A stretch of DNA of 39,019 nt from NCBI GenBank assembly GCA_036897485.1, contig JAYMTF010000347.1, positions 1 to 39,019 on the forward strand, in the 5' to 3' direction. This document shows, piece after piece, positions 12,041-22,588 of the stretch. The first letter of the stretch is position 1, and each line of letters starts with the position of its first letter. The notes beneath the pieces were generated by a model. That model saw only the letters and a list, made by a program, of their open reading frames with translations, was not told where the DNA came from and did not search any database. A program made the translations under genes and the position numbers. This stretch comes from Pelargonium nanum (Eukaryota; Streptophyta; Magnoliopsida; Geraniales; Geraniaceae).

Positions 12041-14758
12041 CTACTTCGGGGGTAGGGGACCATCCTTGAAGCTCGGGGCTTGAAATGACAAGAGTCCGCT
12101 GTCAGTTTTATAATTCAAATGGCTGTTGAAGTTGTTAGAAATGTAGCTTCCCGGTAAAGTATGATTTTCCCCTGTAAACCTTATGACTCCTCCATTCATC
12201 CTCAGACCCCAAATATCCCGAGATTGATTATCCAAACTGGCTTGACTAGGAGTGCTAAAACCAGCATCCATACTCTGATGAAATGGTATTGGGAAACCAT
12301 TTCCAGCACTAGAGTTTTGGGTGATGTTTTGGCTGAGACAACCAATACTTCTGGAACTAATGGGAGCAAACTTTCCAACTCTTTCTTCTTGCTGCAAGCC
12401 TGGAAAGTATTGACGCTGAGCACTAGCATCAAGCATTGGGTTTGATCTCTCCAAATTCACATCCATTCTGCTCCCAGAAATTCTCGATTGCATATAATTG
12501 TATGAAGACATATCAAGCTTGTTGTTCTCATAGCAGGGTTCAGTTAAGACAGAAGGTAATGTTAAATACATTGAAGAATCTACCTGACCAGAGGGATTTG
12601 ATGAAATATTTGGCTTGACAGAAACCCCAAACCTTTTTCTGATGTCCTTTTCGATTGGTGTTGCATATCTAATGCCTGATTCAAAGTTGTTTTGATTCTG
12701 CAGTAGAGCATTCTGATCAGAAGTAATAGACGAGCAATGTGGGTGTTGAGTTGGTAAACCCAACCTTTCTTCTCCTACCTTCCCTACTGATGTCAGGGAT
12801 CTAGCAACTTGGCCAATATCAGCCTGGTTTTCAAGTACTTGCGAGGAGGTGCTAAGATCAATAATCTTCCTGCACTGAACAGAAAGTTCTTGAGATCCAA
12901 CATTGCAATTTTGAGTTCGTGTGCCAAGAGCAAAGTTCTGATTCTGAAGCTGTTGCTGGCCATTCTGGTCAGGAGTTGATTCAAAAGTTGGATTGGCAGA
13001 TGATTCCAATGCCACTACTTTGTCCTTCTTAGTTGATTTTTTGCGCCTAGTGGCTTGACCATTACCAGCTTGATCTTCATTTGCTTGGGAGGAATTACCA
13101 GATTTATCAGCCTTTTTTCTCTTAACAGTCCTCTTTACTTTCACTTGGGACTCGAAGTCCTTCTGGTGCTGTGCCTCTACATTCCCTTGAACATTGTTTT
13201 GAGGCTGCGTGTCGATGTTGCCCTCAAAGTTTCTCTGGTGCTGCTCATGGATGTTCTCTTCTGCATAACAGCCTTCTCTCTGTGATGATTGTGGGACATT
13301 AACATCTGCCACCAATTTTTGCATTTCATCCTTCATCCATGCAAATAAGTTTTCTCTTGTTCCCTTGAGATCATCTACTAAGGACTCCATGAACATTTTA
13401 AGATCATCCAAAGCAGGCACAGGCTCATTAGTGCTGGTTTTGGCCTTTCCTCGACGGAATCCTTTTTGAGAACTCTTCCCCATCTCACCGGAAGCCAATT
13501 TATCCTTCTTACTCCGTCCACGCTGCACTCTTTTAGCTTTCCCAATTTTTTTTGGATCCACATTAAGATTAGTCTCAGCGTCCGGTTGAAGAGCTGGACT
13601 ATTATTGGTTTCATCATCTTCACATGAAACAAAACTTGGAACCAGTTTGTGCTTCTTGAAAGCTGGCTCGCTACTTGAATGTGATTTTAGATCATCACTG
13701 GAAGATTCAAAGTCATTATCTCTCTTCCTGAACTCCCATCGCTGCTGAAACTTCAATTCCTCTCCCATGTTTGAGCTGGGAGTCTGGGACGGTCAGTTAA
13801 ACTAGCAAAGAGTATAGACTAACTGAAAACTTTTGAGCACTACAAGACCGTATGTTCAACCCCCAATGAGTCTTGACATCTATTTATCGCCACAATTCCA
13901 ATTAATTGCTTGAATCTCAGACGCAACTGGATATCTTAGCAAGGTCACTGAAGACAGCATCTTCATCCACTCCAGCCCATCTTTATAACACAGTACAACA
14001 AAAGATACATTAGAATGTATATCATGAAACAGAAATACAACATTCATCGCGAAATGAAAATCCAACATATAACAAAACCAGGGAGAATTTGGATAGACCC
14101 AAAATCATCAGCCTAAGTACCTACTAATCAGTATAAAATGCCAATACATAATGAGCTCCCAAATTTCATTTGTGTAATCAAGCTAAGCAGTATAGATAGG
14201 TACTGAGAAGTGAGAACACTGATTTTAATTAACAAACAATCTGATTCAGCACAAATAATACCAAAATGAATAGAAAACAAGAAGTACTACATGCAAGAGC
14301 ACAACCCAGTTTCCTGAAACTGAAATTTTACTCCTTCAATTTCAAAACCCCAAGTCCTCAAATACCCAAAATGTAAAGAATCAAATATGCTGATACACAT
14401 GACAAACTCACATCCCCAGAAAAAAAAGTTGAGGGCTTCAGGAAATCAACAAATATTAATGGGGCAATCAATCAAATAACCCAAAGGAAAAGGCTATATA
14501 ATCAGAAAACAAGTCCTAAGCTCTAAATCAATGAGATTTCACAACCCAGAACATCAAAACAACAATCAGACCTATAGAAACTGCATCTAACAATCCAACA
14601 ACAACAAACACAAGTACTGAGTCACAAGTTGCACCATATAACCTTGAGAAAATGAAAACCCAGAAGCATAATCAGAAGAAAAAAAATAACCTAAAGGTAG
14701 AGAAAAGAGTCAAAGAAGCAAGTACCCAATTGACAGAAAATTCATTGTCTTGACTCAT
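12041..14758 (-). CDS. Unrecognised basic, Gln/Asn-rich, probably nuclear protein, 2 exons
   Basis: The main exon 12041-13783 is open. Its first internal ATG at 13768 would give 575 aa. A better model joins an upstream exon 14726-14758 (MSQDNEFSVNW, donor TGG|GTACTT) to the acceptor CCCAG|ACT at 13783, adding TPSSN in frame before that Met, for 591 aa. The joining is inferred. In 575-aa numbering: charged N-terminus; basic clusters at 73-90, 211-222 and 241-250 suggesting nuclear localisation; a likely helix at 120-155 (DDLKMFMESLVDDLK then ENLFAWMKDEMQKL); three 12-residue repeats at 172-207; a longer repeat pair at about 226-284 and 308-367; a Ser/Asn/Gln-rich C-terminal half ending DIWGLRMNGGVIRF then SFQAPSFKDGPLPPK. 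It has no enzyme motif, signal peptide or membrane segment. I do not know its function. Confidence 0.75.
13784..14725 (-). other. Proposed long first intron of the 12-kb gene
   Basis: About 940 bases between the small upstream exon and the main exon, AT-rich and without open frames of note. It begins GTACTTGC at 14725 and ends CTGACCGTCCCAG at 13784 on the minus strand. If the short upstream exon is not used, this would instead be 5' UTR intron or promoter. Confidence 0.5.
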
Positions 14759-17070
14759 TTCTGTTGAAAGAAATCATCAGACATGAGATATGTAATTGAC
14801 TCTGACCCTTTTACATGAAAAGATGAAGTTTTGAAATTTGATTCCTCATTTCAGCATCTGCACCATCTATACCCAAATGGACATTTATGTGTCCACCAAA
14901 AAGGAAGAAAAGGATACGCTTTTGGCAGACAGTCTGGTGTTTCCATATGTGCAGAGTGTGTGTTGATGCTGCATTTGGTGAGTCAGTAAGTTGGGTGGGC
15001 AATGCTAGTGGCAGAGAAAGAGTGAGTGTGTTATGGGTTTGCTCTGCCTCTGCCAGATATTTCAAAAAATATATTTTTTTTAATCAATTGTTGTGTTTTT
15101 GGAGAAACTAATGATTCTCTTTTATTGACAAATTTACACATTCTTGTTTGATCTTTACCTGGTTCCACCAAAACCATCCTTTTCTTGTTAGGAAAGTATT
15201 GAATGGTCAATTGTGTACCTAAGTCAACCATGTTAATGTTTAGCAGTTTTAAGGTTTGGTTTAATGATTCAGGAGCTGGTTGGAATTTGAGGTTGATGTT
15301 TTTGGAAAGTCAGTTGGTAATTATATTGAGAATTAACCTTTGAATGTTGTTCCATTTTAAGTTAAAAACAACAAAATATGAATTAATTTTTAACAGACCA
15401 AATTTAAAAAAGAGAGAAAAAAAAGATTGCTTGTAAATTAATCTGATGATTATGATTCATGTCACTTTCAGTGCACTTTATAAAATTCTCTCTGAATAGT
15501 TGACCTGTAATTTCAAAATATTTGTAGGGTGAAACCCAAGTTCCTTTTTCTCAAATTATACTAATATATTGCCATTAATTTCATTAGTATTTTTTCTGAA
15601 TGGTTTTTTTTTTTTTTTTATGAATGTAAACTTGGAAATTGCAAAAATCATTTTGGTAAATTTTTAAAAATATTAATCATCATAAAGACAAAACTTTGGT
15701 AAATTTTTAAAAATATACATGCTCACAACCAAGGTTAAAGGACAGATTATCACAAGGACAAAACTTTGCCTCTTCTTGGTATCAACACATCTAATGTTCC
15801 AAATTGAGCATAGGAAAAATAAAATGATAATTCAAAATGCCATCTTTGTTGGTTTTCTTGTGCTCAAGAAAGCTGTAAAAAAGACTTGTGATGATGGGTG
15901 CAGTTTGGTTTTAGCTTTTGAAATATGATCATTTTATGGACAGCTGTGATCAGGATGCTCATAATTTCCAAGGGAATATGACCAATATTTTACACTGTTA
16001 AGTGAAATATTGGTAACACCCCAGGTAATATTTATCAGCAACAAGTGGTCTATTTGCTTCCCAACACATCCATCCATAACATACTTTACTAATTCACAAA
16101 GATTTGGATTCTTGCCCCCAAAATGACTGTCATGTTTCATTTTTCTAGTAATTGTCAATAATATCCTCATAACGCGTGTTCATAAGGATAAAAGAGTAAA
16201 TATATCTCATAACTAGCTTCTCGTTAATATTTCTTAAAATGGAAACAAGGACACTCATTCTGGGACGGAGGTTTACTTCGCAATGAACTTGAAACCATAC
16301 ATAACATACATTGCTCTATCAAATGGAATAATTGTTCCATCAAGAGTCATGAATACAAGGCAATAGAATGCTACAGCTACATCTGCTTACAAAATAGTTC
16401 ACTCTTATCTAAGAACCGCCTACAAACCTGCAAACAAAAGAGCTTGGTTTTAGATAATCAACTAAAGTGTGCATACAGTTTCTAAATCAACTAACAATTT
16501 TATCTCGTAATGCTTCAATAGTCATTGAATTAAGTAAAAATGCTACATAGATCCTTAATCTGTTGGGGGAAATGGTACCCGGCTGGGAAAGTTTCTTTAA
16601 GAGCTTTGGTTGACAAGTTTGGAGTAATTTAAATAGCTGCATGCCTGCATATTCTAGTTTTCTCTACTTTCATGGTGTCGTCAGATTCCTTACAGTTAGG
16701 GTTGGCATTTAACATTTGTATAATTTTTTCCTAAGAGATCACATAAATCATACAAAGACACATTCCACTTCCACAAGATCCATTGCCTTCAAAAAAAAAT
16801 TATTACAAAGTTACTATAAAAGTAAACCTTCATATACGGGATTTAGGTCGTGAAGTTCATACCTTTCTCCACCCAAGCAGGAAGTCTCATAAGCATTCCT
16901 CTGCCAAATCAACAGACTCTGACATGGTTCCTCACTGTCTTGAGTTCTCTGAAAGAATCAAAAGAGAGCTCTACTTCCCTATACAGGTACTATCAGAAAC
17001 ACATGCACCCTAACTGCTCCCTTTCTGAGCTGGTCTTAACATTCCTCTATACTCCTTCTGAAACTATGTA
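14759..17070. other. Promoter of the 12-kb gene, intergenic, 3' flank of MURE
   Basis: No gene recognised. The 14.76-15.2 kb part is the upstream region of the minus-strand gene starting at 14758. A partial direct repeat of AAACTTTGGTAAATTTTTAA lies near 15650-15715. About 16.2-17.07 kb is probably MURE 3' UTR and downstream. A 19-bp phase-compatible alternative last exon at 16409-16427 is discussed under rejected items. Confidence 0.45.
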
Positions 17071-20000
17071 TTAATAGCTTTCTGGAAGCCTGCATTAGCA
17101 TAGGCAAGAGAAAAATACAATTATTCAAACACTGTCACTAAATATGTTTCCCTACTCCTTTTTACCCTCTAAATCTGGCTAAAGAAAACAGTAACCAGCA
17201 GCAAATCACATTCAAGAAGAATGGATATACAGTGTTGCCTTTGTTGACCATATCTTATTATGTGATAAAAATAAATGAATAAATATGTACATTCTTACTC
17301 ACCCGTAGAAAACCATGTATAATTCTAGGGGTACGGTCTAATAAGTAAATGTGAAACTAACTCACCGCCATGGAATTTCACTAGTGTCTATTCCACTTAT
17401 GTGAAGCTCATCGACAGACAACAATGCTTCCCGGCACTCATCACGATCATCATAGTACTCACTTGTGTCCCCTTCTATGTCATAACTTTCATGACCTTTG
17501 CCAGCAACCACCTGCAATAAAATTAACATACAGCACCTATTATCACAAATGAAAACAAGTACAGGATAAGATGCTCAATATAACTCATTCATGAAACAAA
17601 AGAAAAAATTAAGAACAACCCTTCCAAGACATCTAGTATCCAGACTATATTATCAAGGGTCACTAATAGACACCCATCCTATTTCATAAATGCTGCATTT
17701 GAAAAACTATTTCATTTACATTTCCTCACTTTTCAGAGAGTAGACATGAAAGTTATTCTAAGCAACAACATTTAAAGGATTTCTTTTTTTACAAAGAGAT
17801 ACTATTTCTAATGGCATAAAACTTTGTGGTGAAATAGGCAACAATTTTGTTTCTTGAAAGACTTTGTGTTTCAAGTACTATGAGATGGGGAATAGCCAAG
17901 TTATTATTTCCAATTTCCAAATAGTTTGACTTCGGAAAATTTCCTTCCCTCTTTAAGATGATTGTCTATAGATTCTGAGATCAGGAACTTACAACCACAT
18001 CACCTTCCTCTCCCATGGCAACAGCAGCTCGCACAGCTATCGCTCTCAAATCATGCAGGAAAAGCCTATGTCCATTTGGAAGAGGTGGGTAATAATCATC
18101 CTCTCCTTGTTTCAGGTAATCGTGCATTGTCAATCCTACACCTGCCAACATATCATCCAAGATGTCCACTGGATGAAGCATCCAAGACTTTTAGCATCAA
18201 CATTAGGCTCACGGATTTAATAATACAACTTTATATTGGCTTTTTTACATGACACACTCTTTTATGTAGACTTAATCTGACTCATTGTTCATGCTTTCCC
18301 CAAAAATGTAGGAGTTTAACATGTATCTGAGACCCAACCACTCATTTAAAGGAAAACATCAACAACAGACAGTTAATGTGTTTAGCGTTAGTGATTGCAA
18401 AGAACTTATAAACAGACATTAACTATACATACATGGATTTTCATTCTTTGGATTGTCCGAAGTAAGAATTGTCACGTCACTTTTCTCTGTTGCGATCTGC
18501 GCCATCACGGGTCTTTTCCCTCTTTCAGTCTCCCCGGGACAGCCAATAACTTCATAATAGAAGTATGAAAAAGTTGGTCAGCATAAAAAAAATTGCTTCC
18601 ATTCTAAATATGAATCTTCCATCGCTACTGCAACTTTAAAGAGCATTACAATCAATGCTAAAACCTGAGCTTAATATGCATACAACCAATGTAAAACAAA
18701 AGATTCAGGTGAGACAACTTTTACAAATGCAACAAGACTAAGCCTCTTTAGGCCTAGTGAAATTTCAGCCCTACTTGTTACACTAAAGCTAGGAATAGTC
18801 ACTTTCTATCGTTGGTGGTCACTGGTAAGAGTTGTGAAGAAAAATGATTAAATATTGTTTGAGAGAAGCACGTGATCTACATACCAAAGGAATCATTTTC
18901 TTCCTAAAGCATAATTTTAGAAAAAACTGCAAGATACATACCAGTAATTATTCTCTTTGGTCCCAGCTCTTTTACTGAGTCAAGTAATTTAGAAAACGCA
19001 TCAGGAGTCTTAGCACAATCGACTATCACTCCATATGCTTGTTCCTCATCAATGAGCTCACACCTACCTGGAACTGCATCAACCTCTTCGATCCCTCTGA
19101 CAACGTCTTCCAATGGGGCCCCCACTGCTATCCCAACTGCTACAGCTGCAAGAATGTTGTAAATATTATGCTTCCCGAGCAAGCCTGAAGATATCTCCAA
19201 TATACCATTGGGTGTATTGACCAAAACCAGTGTCTCAAAGAGGGAGAGTTCAAACTTCAAGGGATGAACATCTGCATTCTTGTCCTTCATTGCAAAGGTC
19301 ACAACGGGCACTTCAGGGTTTCCTTGATCAATAAAGAAATGTGCGTTTGGGTCATCGATATTGACAATTTTCCTGTGCCGCTCAGGGTCCACCATCCTTG
19401 AAAATAGCTTGGCCATGTCATCCCTATACTCCTCTTCAGTTCCATTAAAATTTGAATGATCCAGAGTTAAGTTTGTGAAAATTGCAACATCAAAATCGAT
19501 CTCATCGCATCTTTCGAGCGCTAGTTCTTGAGCAGAAGTCTCCATGACAAGTGCTTCAGTCCCATTATTGAGCATCTTGGCCATCAAATTCTGAACCACA
19601 ACAGCATCTGGGGTCGTGTTAGGCATCTCCAGCTTGTTATTCCCATGCAAGTAATAATCAGTTGTGCTCACCATTCCCGTTCTCTGACCCATAGCTTCAT
19701 ACATGGCTTTTACTAAATAAGCAGTGGTTGTCTTCCCCATAGTCCCAGTTATCCCAATCACAGCCAGATTCGTTGACGGGTGCCTATAAAAAGATGCAGC
19801 CAATGCAGCAAGAACAGCATTGGTATCTTCCACAATAACCAAGGCCTTACACCCCACAGTCTCCTCTATATCGAGCTCTTTACTAGCCACCACTGCAACA
19901 GCCCCTCTCTTATCCGCCTCAGTTAAGTACAAGTGCCCATCCGTTTTCCGCCCAACGCAACACACAAACAAGTCACCAGAAGTAACTAGCCTTGAATCGT

Positions 20001-20802
20001 GTTGAATTCCAGAGATCTCAACATCTATATTACCATAAACAGACACAGGCACTACCTTACTCTCATCCAACAGCTCAGCCAAAGTCATTCTAAACTCAGG
20101 TTCCTTAATTCTAACCTTAGCTTTCCCAAAAATATCAAAATCATATTCAAACGAAGGATCTAAAGACGACACATCCTTACTAGTCTCATTGTTTACCTCG
20201 TTCTCTGAAGCTCCAGAGCTCTCTTCATCTGAATTCTCGGAAGCGCCTCTAAGTTCCATCAGCTTCTTGATTTCGTCCAAATCAGCTCTCTCCTCAGGCT
20301 CCAACACCTCATTTTCTGGCTCTGCGACCGCGTCAACTTTCACCGGGTTCGGCTTCAGAAGCCCCTTCTTCACAAACTCCTTCCTCTTCATAGCTATGGC
20401 CTTATCAATCTCCCCGTACAAATCGCCCTCCGAACCGTCCATACCATCCGGATTTTCGGGGGCGTCTTCTTCGTCCTCGAGCGCGGCCAGCATCGTAGAC
20501 TCGTGCTTTTTGTACTCCTCCTCCTCCCGCTTACGTGCCCGGGCGGCCATGCGCTGTATTTGCTCGAATCTGGACACTCCGTGCTCTGAATCCTCCGGGG
20601 CCTCCGGTGGATCGTCTTCAGCCGGATTGGGATAGAACTTACCGTCCGGTCCGATAGCAGCCGGCGGCCGTAGAGATCGAAATGGGTGAGAGATGGAGGA
20701 AGAGAAGGACTTGGAGGTAAAAACGTGGTACTGAGGTTTGAGAGAGAGAGAGTGAGGTTTAGGAACGAGAAATGGCGGTAGAGAGAAGAAAGTGAGCGCC
20801 AT
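17071..20802 (-). CDS. MURE: Chloroplast MurE homologue (PEP-associated protein PAP11), 5 exons
   Basis: Exons read high to low: 18942-20802, 18433-18549, 17993-18168, 17366-17511, 17071-17089. They join to 2319 nt (772 aa plus stop), about the length I recall for Arabidopsis MURE, ending WRLPESY. Bacterial MurE adds diaminopimelate to UDP-MurNAc-Ala-Glu. The angiosperm protein is known as PAP11 of the plastid-encoded RNA polymerase complex, needed for chloroplast development. Visible features: Ser/Pro-rich transit peptide about 1-45; acidic, Glu-rich plant-specific region about 60-225; Mur N-terminal domain about 250-340; ATP loop GITGTMGKTTT 350-360; central and C-terminal Mur ligase domains; DNPK 652-655; GKGHE near 722. 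Several catalytic motifs are altered: Met355 in the P-loop; SAQEL where SSHGL is usual; LDHSNFNG where RDHLDFHG is usual; DCAKTPD where DYAHTPD is usual. The frame is fully open, so these are evolved changes rather than decay. Confidence 0.95.
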
Positions 20803-20963
20803 TGTTGCAGTTGCAGAGAAGACTGAACTCCGGGGTTTGGGAGGTTTTAGTGTTGTCTTGATTCGATGGAGGAGATGGATAGGGGTGTCCAGTCACTCTT
20901 ACAAAACGGTGCGTTTTCAGGGTAGTGACTTTGTTTCCCATTATGCGTCGTCGTATTCAGAAC

Positions 20964-21089
20964 TGGGCTTTTCGGGACGTCGATTGAAGCTATCTTGGGC
21001 CCTCGTGGATCAAATTCAACTTGGGTCCTATTGCTATATCAAATTTTAAGATCCATTAGTCTTGTCGAGATTATGGGCCCGATGGCCCA
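20964..21089 (-). promoter_or_regulatory. TGGGCY (site II-like) cluster upstream of MURE
   Basis: Four TGGGCT/TGGGCC motifs lie 160-290 bases upstream of the MURE start codon, at 20964-20969, 20996-21001, 21074-21079 and 21084-21089 (the last on the minus strand). Site II-type TGGGCY elements, bound by TCP factors, are frequent in promoters of plastid, mitochondrial and ribosomal protein genes. The assignment to the MURE promoter is inferred from position. Confidence 0.55.
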
Positions 21090-22326
21090 GATTAAGGACG
21101 TTAAAAATATATTGCAAATTCAAATTGTGTGCTCAATGTTCACCGGACTAGTTTTCACTAACAATGCCTTGCAAATTTTTAAGAGAAATAGACTCACCTG
21201 GCATTTGTTTTTGTTGCTGAGAGATGAGTGGTATGGAGAGTGCACGACCCGTGGGGTTTCTCTGCATGCTAATTTAGAGTGTGCACGGCCCGTGATGTCT
21301 CAAGTATTGATGGGGGCCCAGATCGTGCGATTTTGCTAGATCTCTTTAAATTTCGCACTCTTTAAATATCTCTAACGAATTCGCACGATGTTTTTAACTT
21401 CTTCAAATGTTTGTGTAGAGTGGGAAAAAGATGTGTTATTTGCGGCAATGAATAAATAAGAAGTGAGAAGAGCGACCTATGGATGGGGGCGACGTCAGAT
21501 ACCACGATCGTCAGCAAGAGGGAAGTAGAGATTAGTTGTCAATGTGATAAACTATTCTCAACTTATAACTGACCCATAGAGTGATAAATGAGTCCCCTAT
21601 ACCAATTTTGTGCACATTGAGAGTAACATGTTACATGCAAAAGCATATTTCTTAGATATTAGTTGCATTGCAACGTTAAAATTCGTCATAAATCCTATAA
21701 CAATAGGCATCCTAACTAAGAAGATAAATTCTTAAGCGTGGTTTAATTTATGTGTCACGATCATTTACATAGAAGAAGTTGCGCGCCGAATGCACCAGGC
21801 AATCAAGAAGGTGTCATCTAAAACCAATTGTTCTCCATCATTCTCAAGATCAGAATACACTAAACTATATTGCTATCATACCAAACATAAATATGCTCAT
21901 CTCATTATCCATTTTAAACCGAACCAGAAAGTTCAATTCGATACCGGACCAGACCGGGGTGTCTCATTTTTTTTTTAATCCTGATTAACAAAAACAAGAG
22001 TTTGATTTCATAACTCAGAATTGGAAGTGGTTGTGGTTTGGGTGGTGTAGGTCCCATGATTCCAACCCCCAAGTAGCAGTGGACCCAAATCCCAACTGCT
22101 CCCCCATCCACCCTTGGTGGCGGTTTTGCTGCCTAGGTAGCTGCCCTCTTCTCCTCTGTTGTGTAGTTACAGAATATATGCATTTTTGTATTCTATGCGT
22201 CAATTCAGATTTTGAATCGGATTTGAGTCATTTAATTCCAAGTTAAACATGATTTGAATTTAGTCAAATCGATTCTAAGTTTGCAATCCGATTCAGATCG
22301 ATTCTAAGTCGGATTATATTTTAGAT
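21090..22326. other. Intergenic DNA with small repeats
   Basis: No gene recognised. It contains a 14-bp near-repeat GTGCACGRCCCGTG at about 21240 and 21281, and a 9-bp inverted pair ATCGTGCGA (21322-21330) and TCGCACGAT (21381-21389). ATCGATTCTAAGT occurs twice near 22270-22305. Confidence 0.45.
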
Positions 22327-22588
22327 TGTTAGAGTATAAAACTATTATTGAGCCTTCAACTATCAGCTTAAGCTTTTGGTTGAGATAATTATTTACATAG
22401 TATTAGAGCATTGGTGACAAGAGGTCCCGGGTTCGAGTCCTACCGCCACCCATATTAAATTTCAGCACAAGACAAGAGGTGGACCTGTGCATGGACCACA
22501 TGCAAAGCAAAAATGGGCTTGCACGTGAGGGGACGTGTTAGAGTATAAAATTATTATTGGGCTTTCAACTATGAGATGGTTCTTTACA
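22327..22588 (+). mobile_element. TRIM-type miniature LTR retrotransposon
   Basis: Two short terminal repeats both start TGTTAGAGTATAAAA and end TTTACA. The left one is 22327-22397 (71 bp). The right one is 22536-22588 (53 bp, lacking about 18 bp in the middle). Right after the left repeat, TAGTATTAGAGC (22398-22409) is a two-mismatch version of the initiator-Met tRNA primer-binding site TGGTATCAGAGC. A polypurine-like GTGAGGGGACG precedes the right repeat. The internal part (about 138 bp) has no coding capacity. No matching 5-bp target duplication is seen, consistent with an old copy. Confidence 0.75.

Noticed and set aside
16409-16427. Alternative last exon of MURE (would end WRFVGGS)
   Set aside because: It is phase-compatible with a usable acceptor, but the exon at 17071-17089 gives the family ending WRLPES and is closer. 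It was kept only as a chance match.
18904-18941. Extension of MURE exon 1 to a 632-codon end
   Set aside because: The last residues come from intron read-through. The GTATGT donor at 18941 joins in phase to the conserved CPGETERGKRP exon.
20189-20635. 148-codon Ser-rich open frame on the plus strand
   Set aside because: It is antisense to the acidic, Glu-rich region of MURE. Ser-rich antisense frames are expected opposite GAG/GAA-rich coding DNA.
22398-22450. tRNA-like segment with GGGTTCGAGTCC (B box)
   Set aside because: No cloverleaf can be drawn around it. The flanking terminal repeats and primer-binding site explain it as part of a TRIM element.
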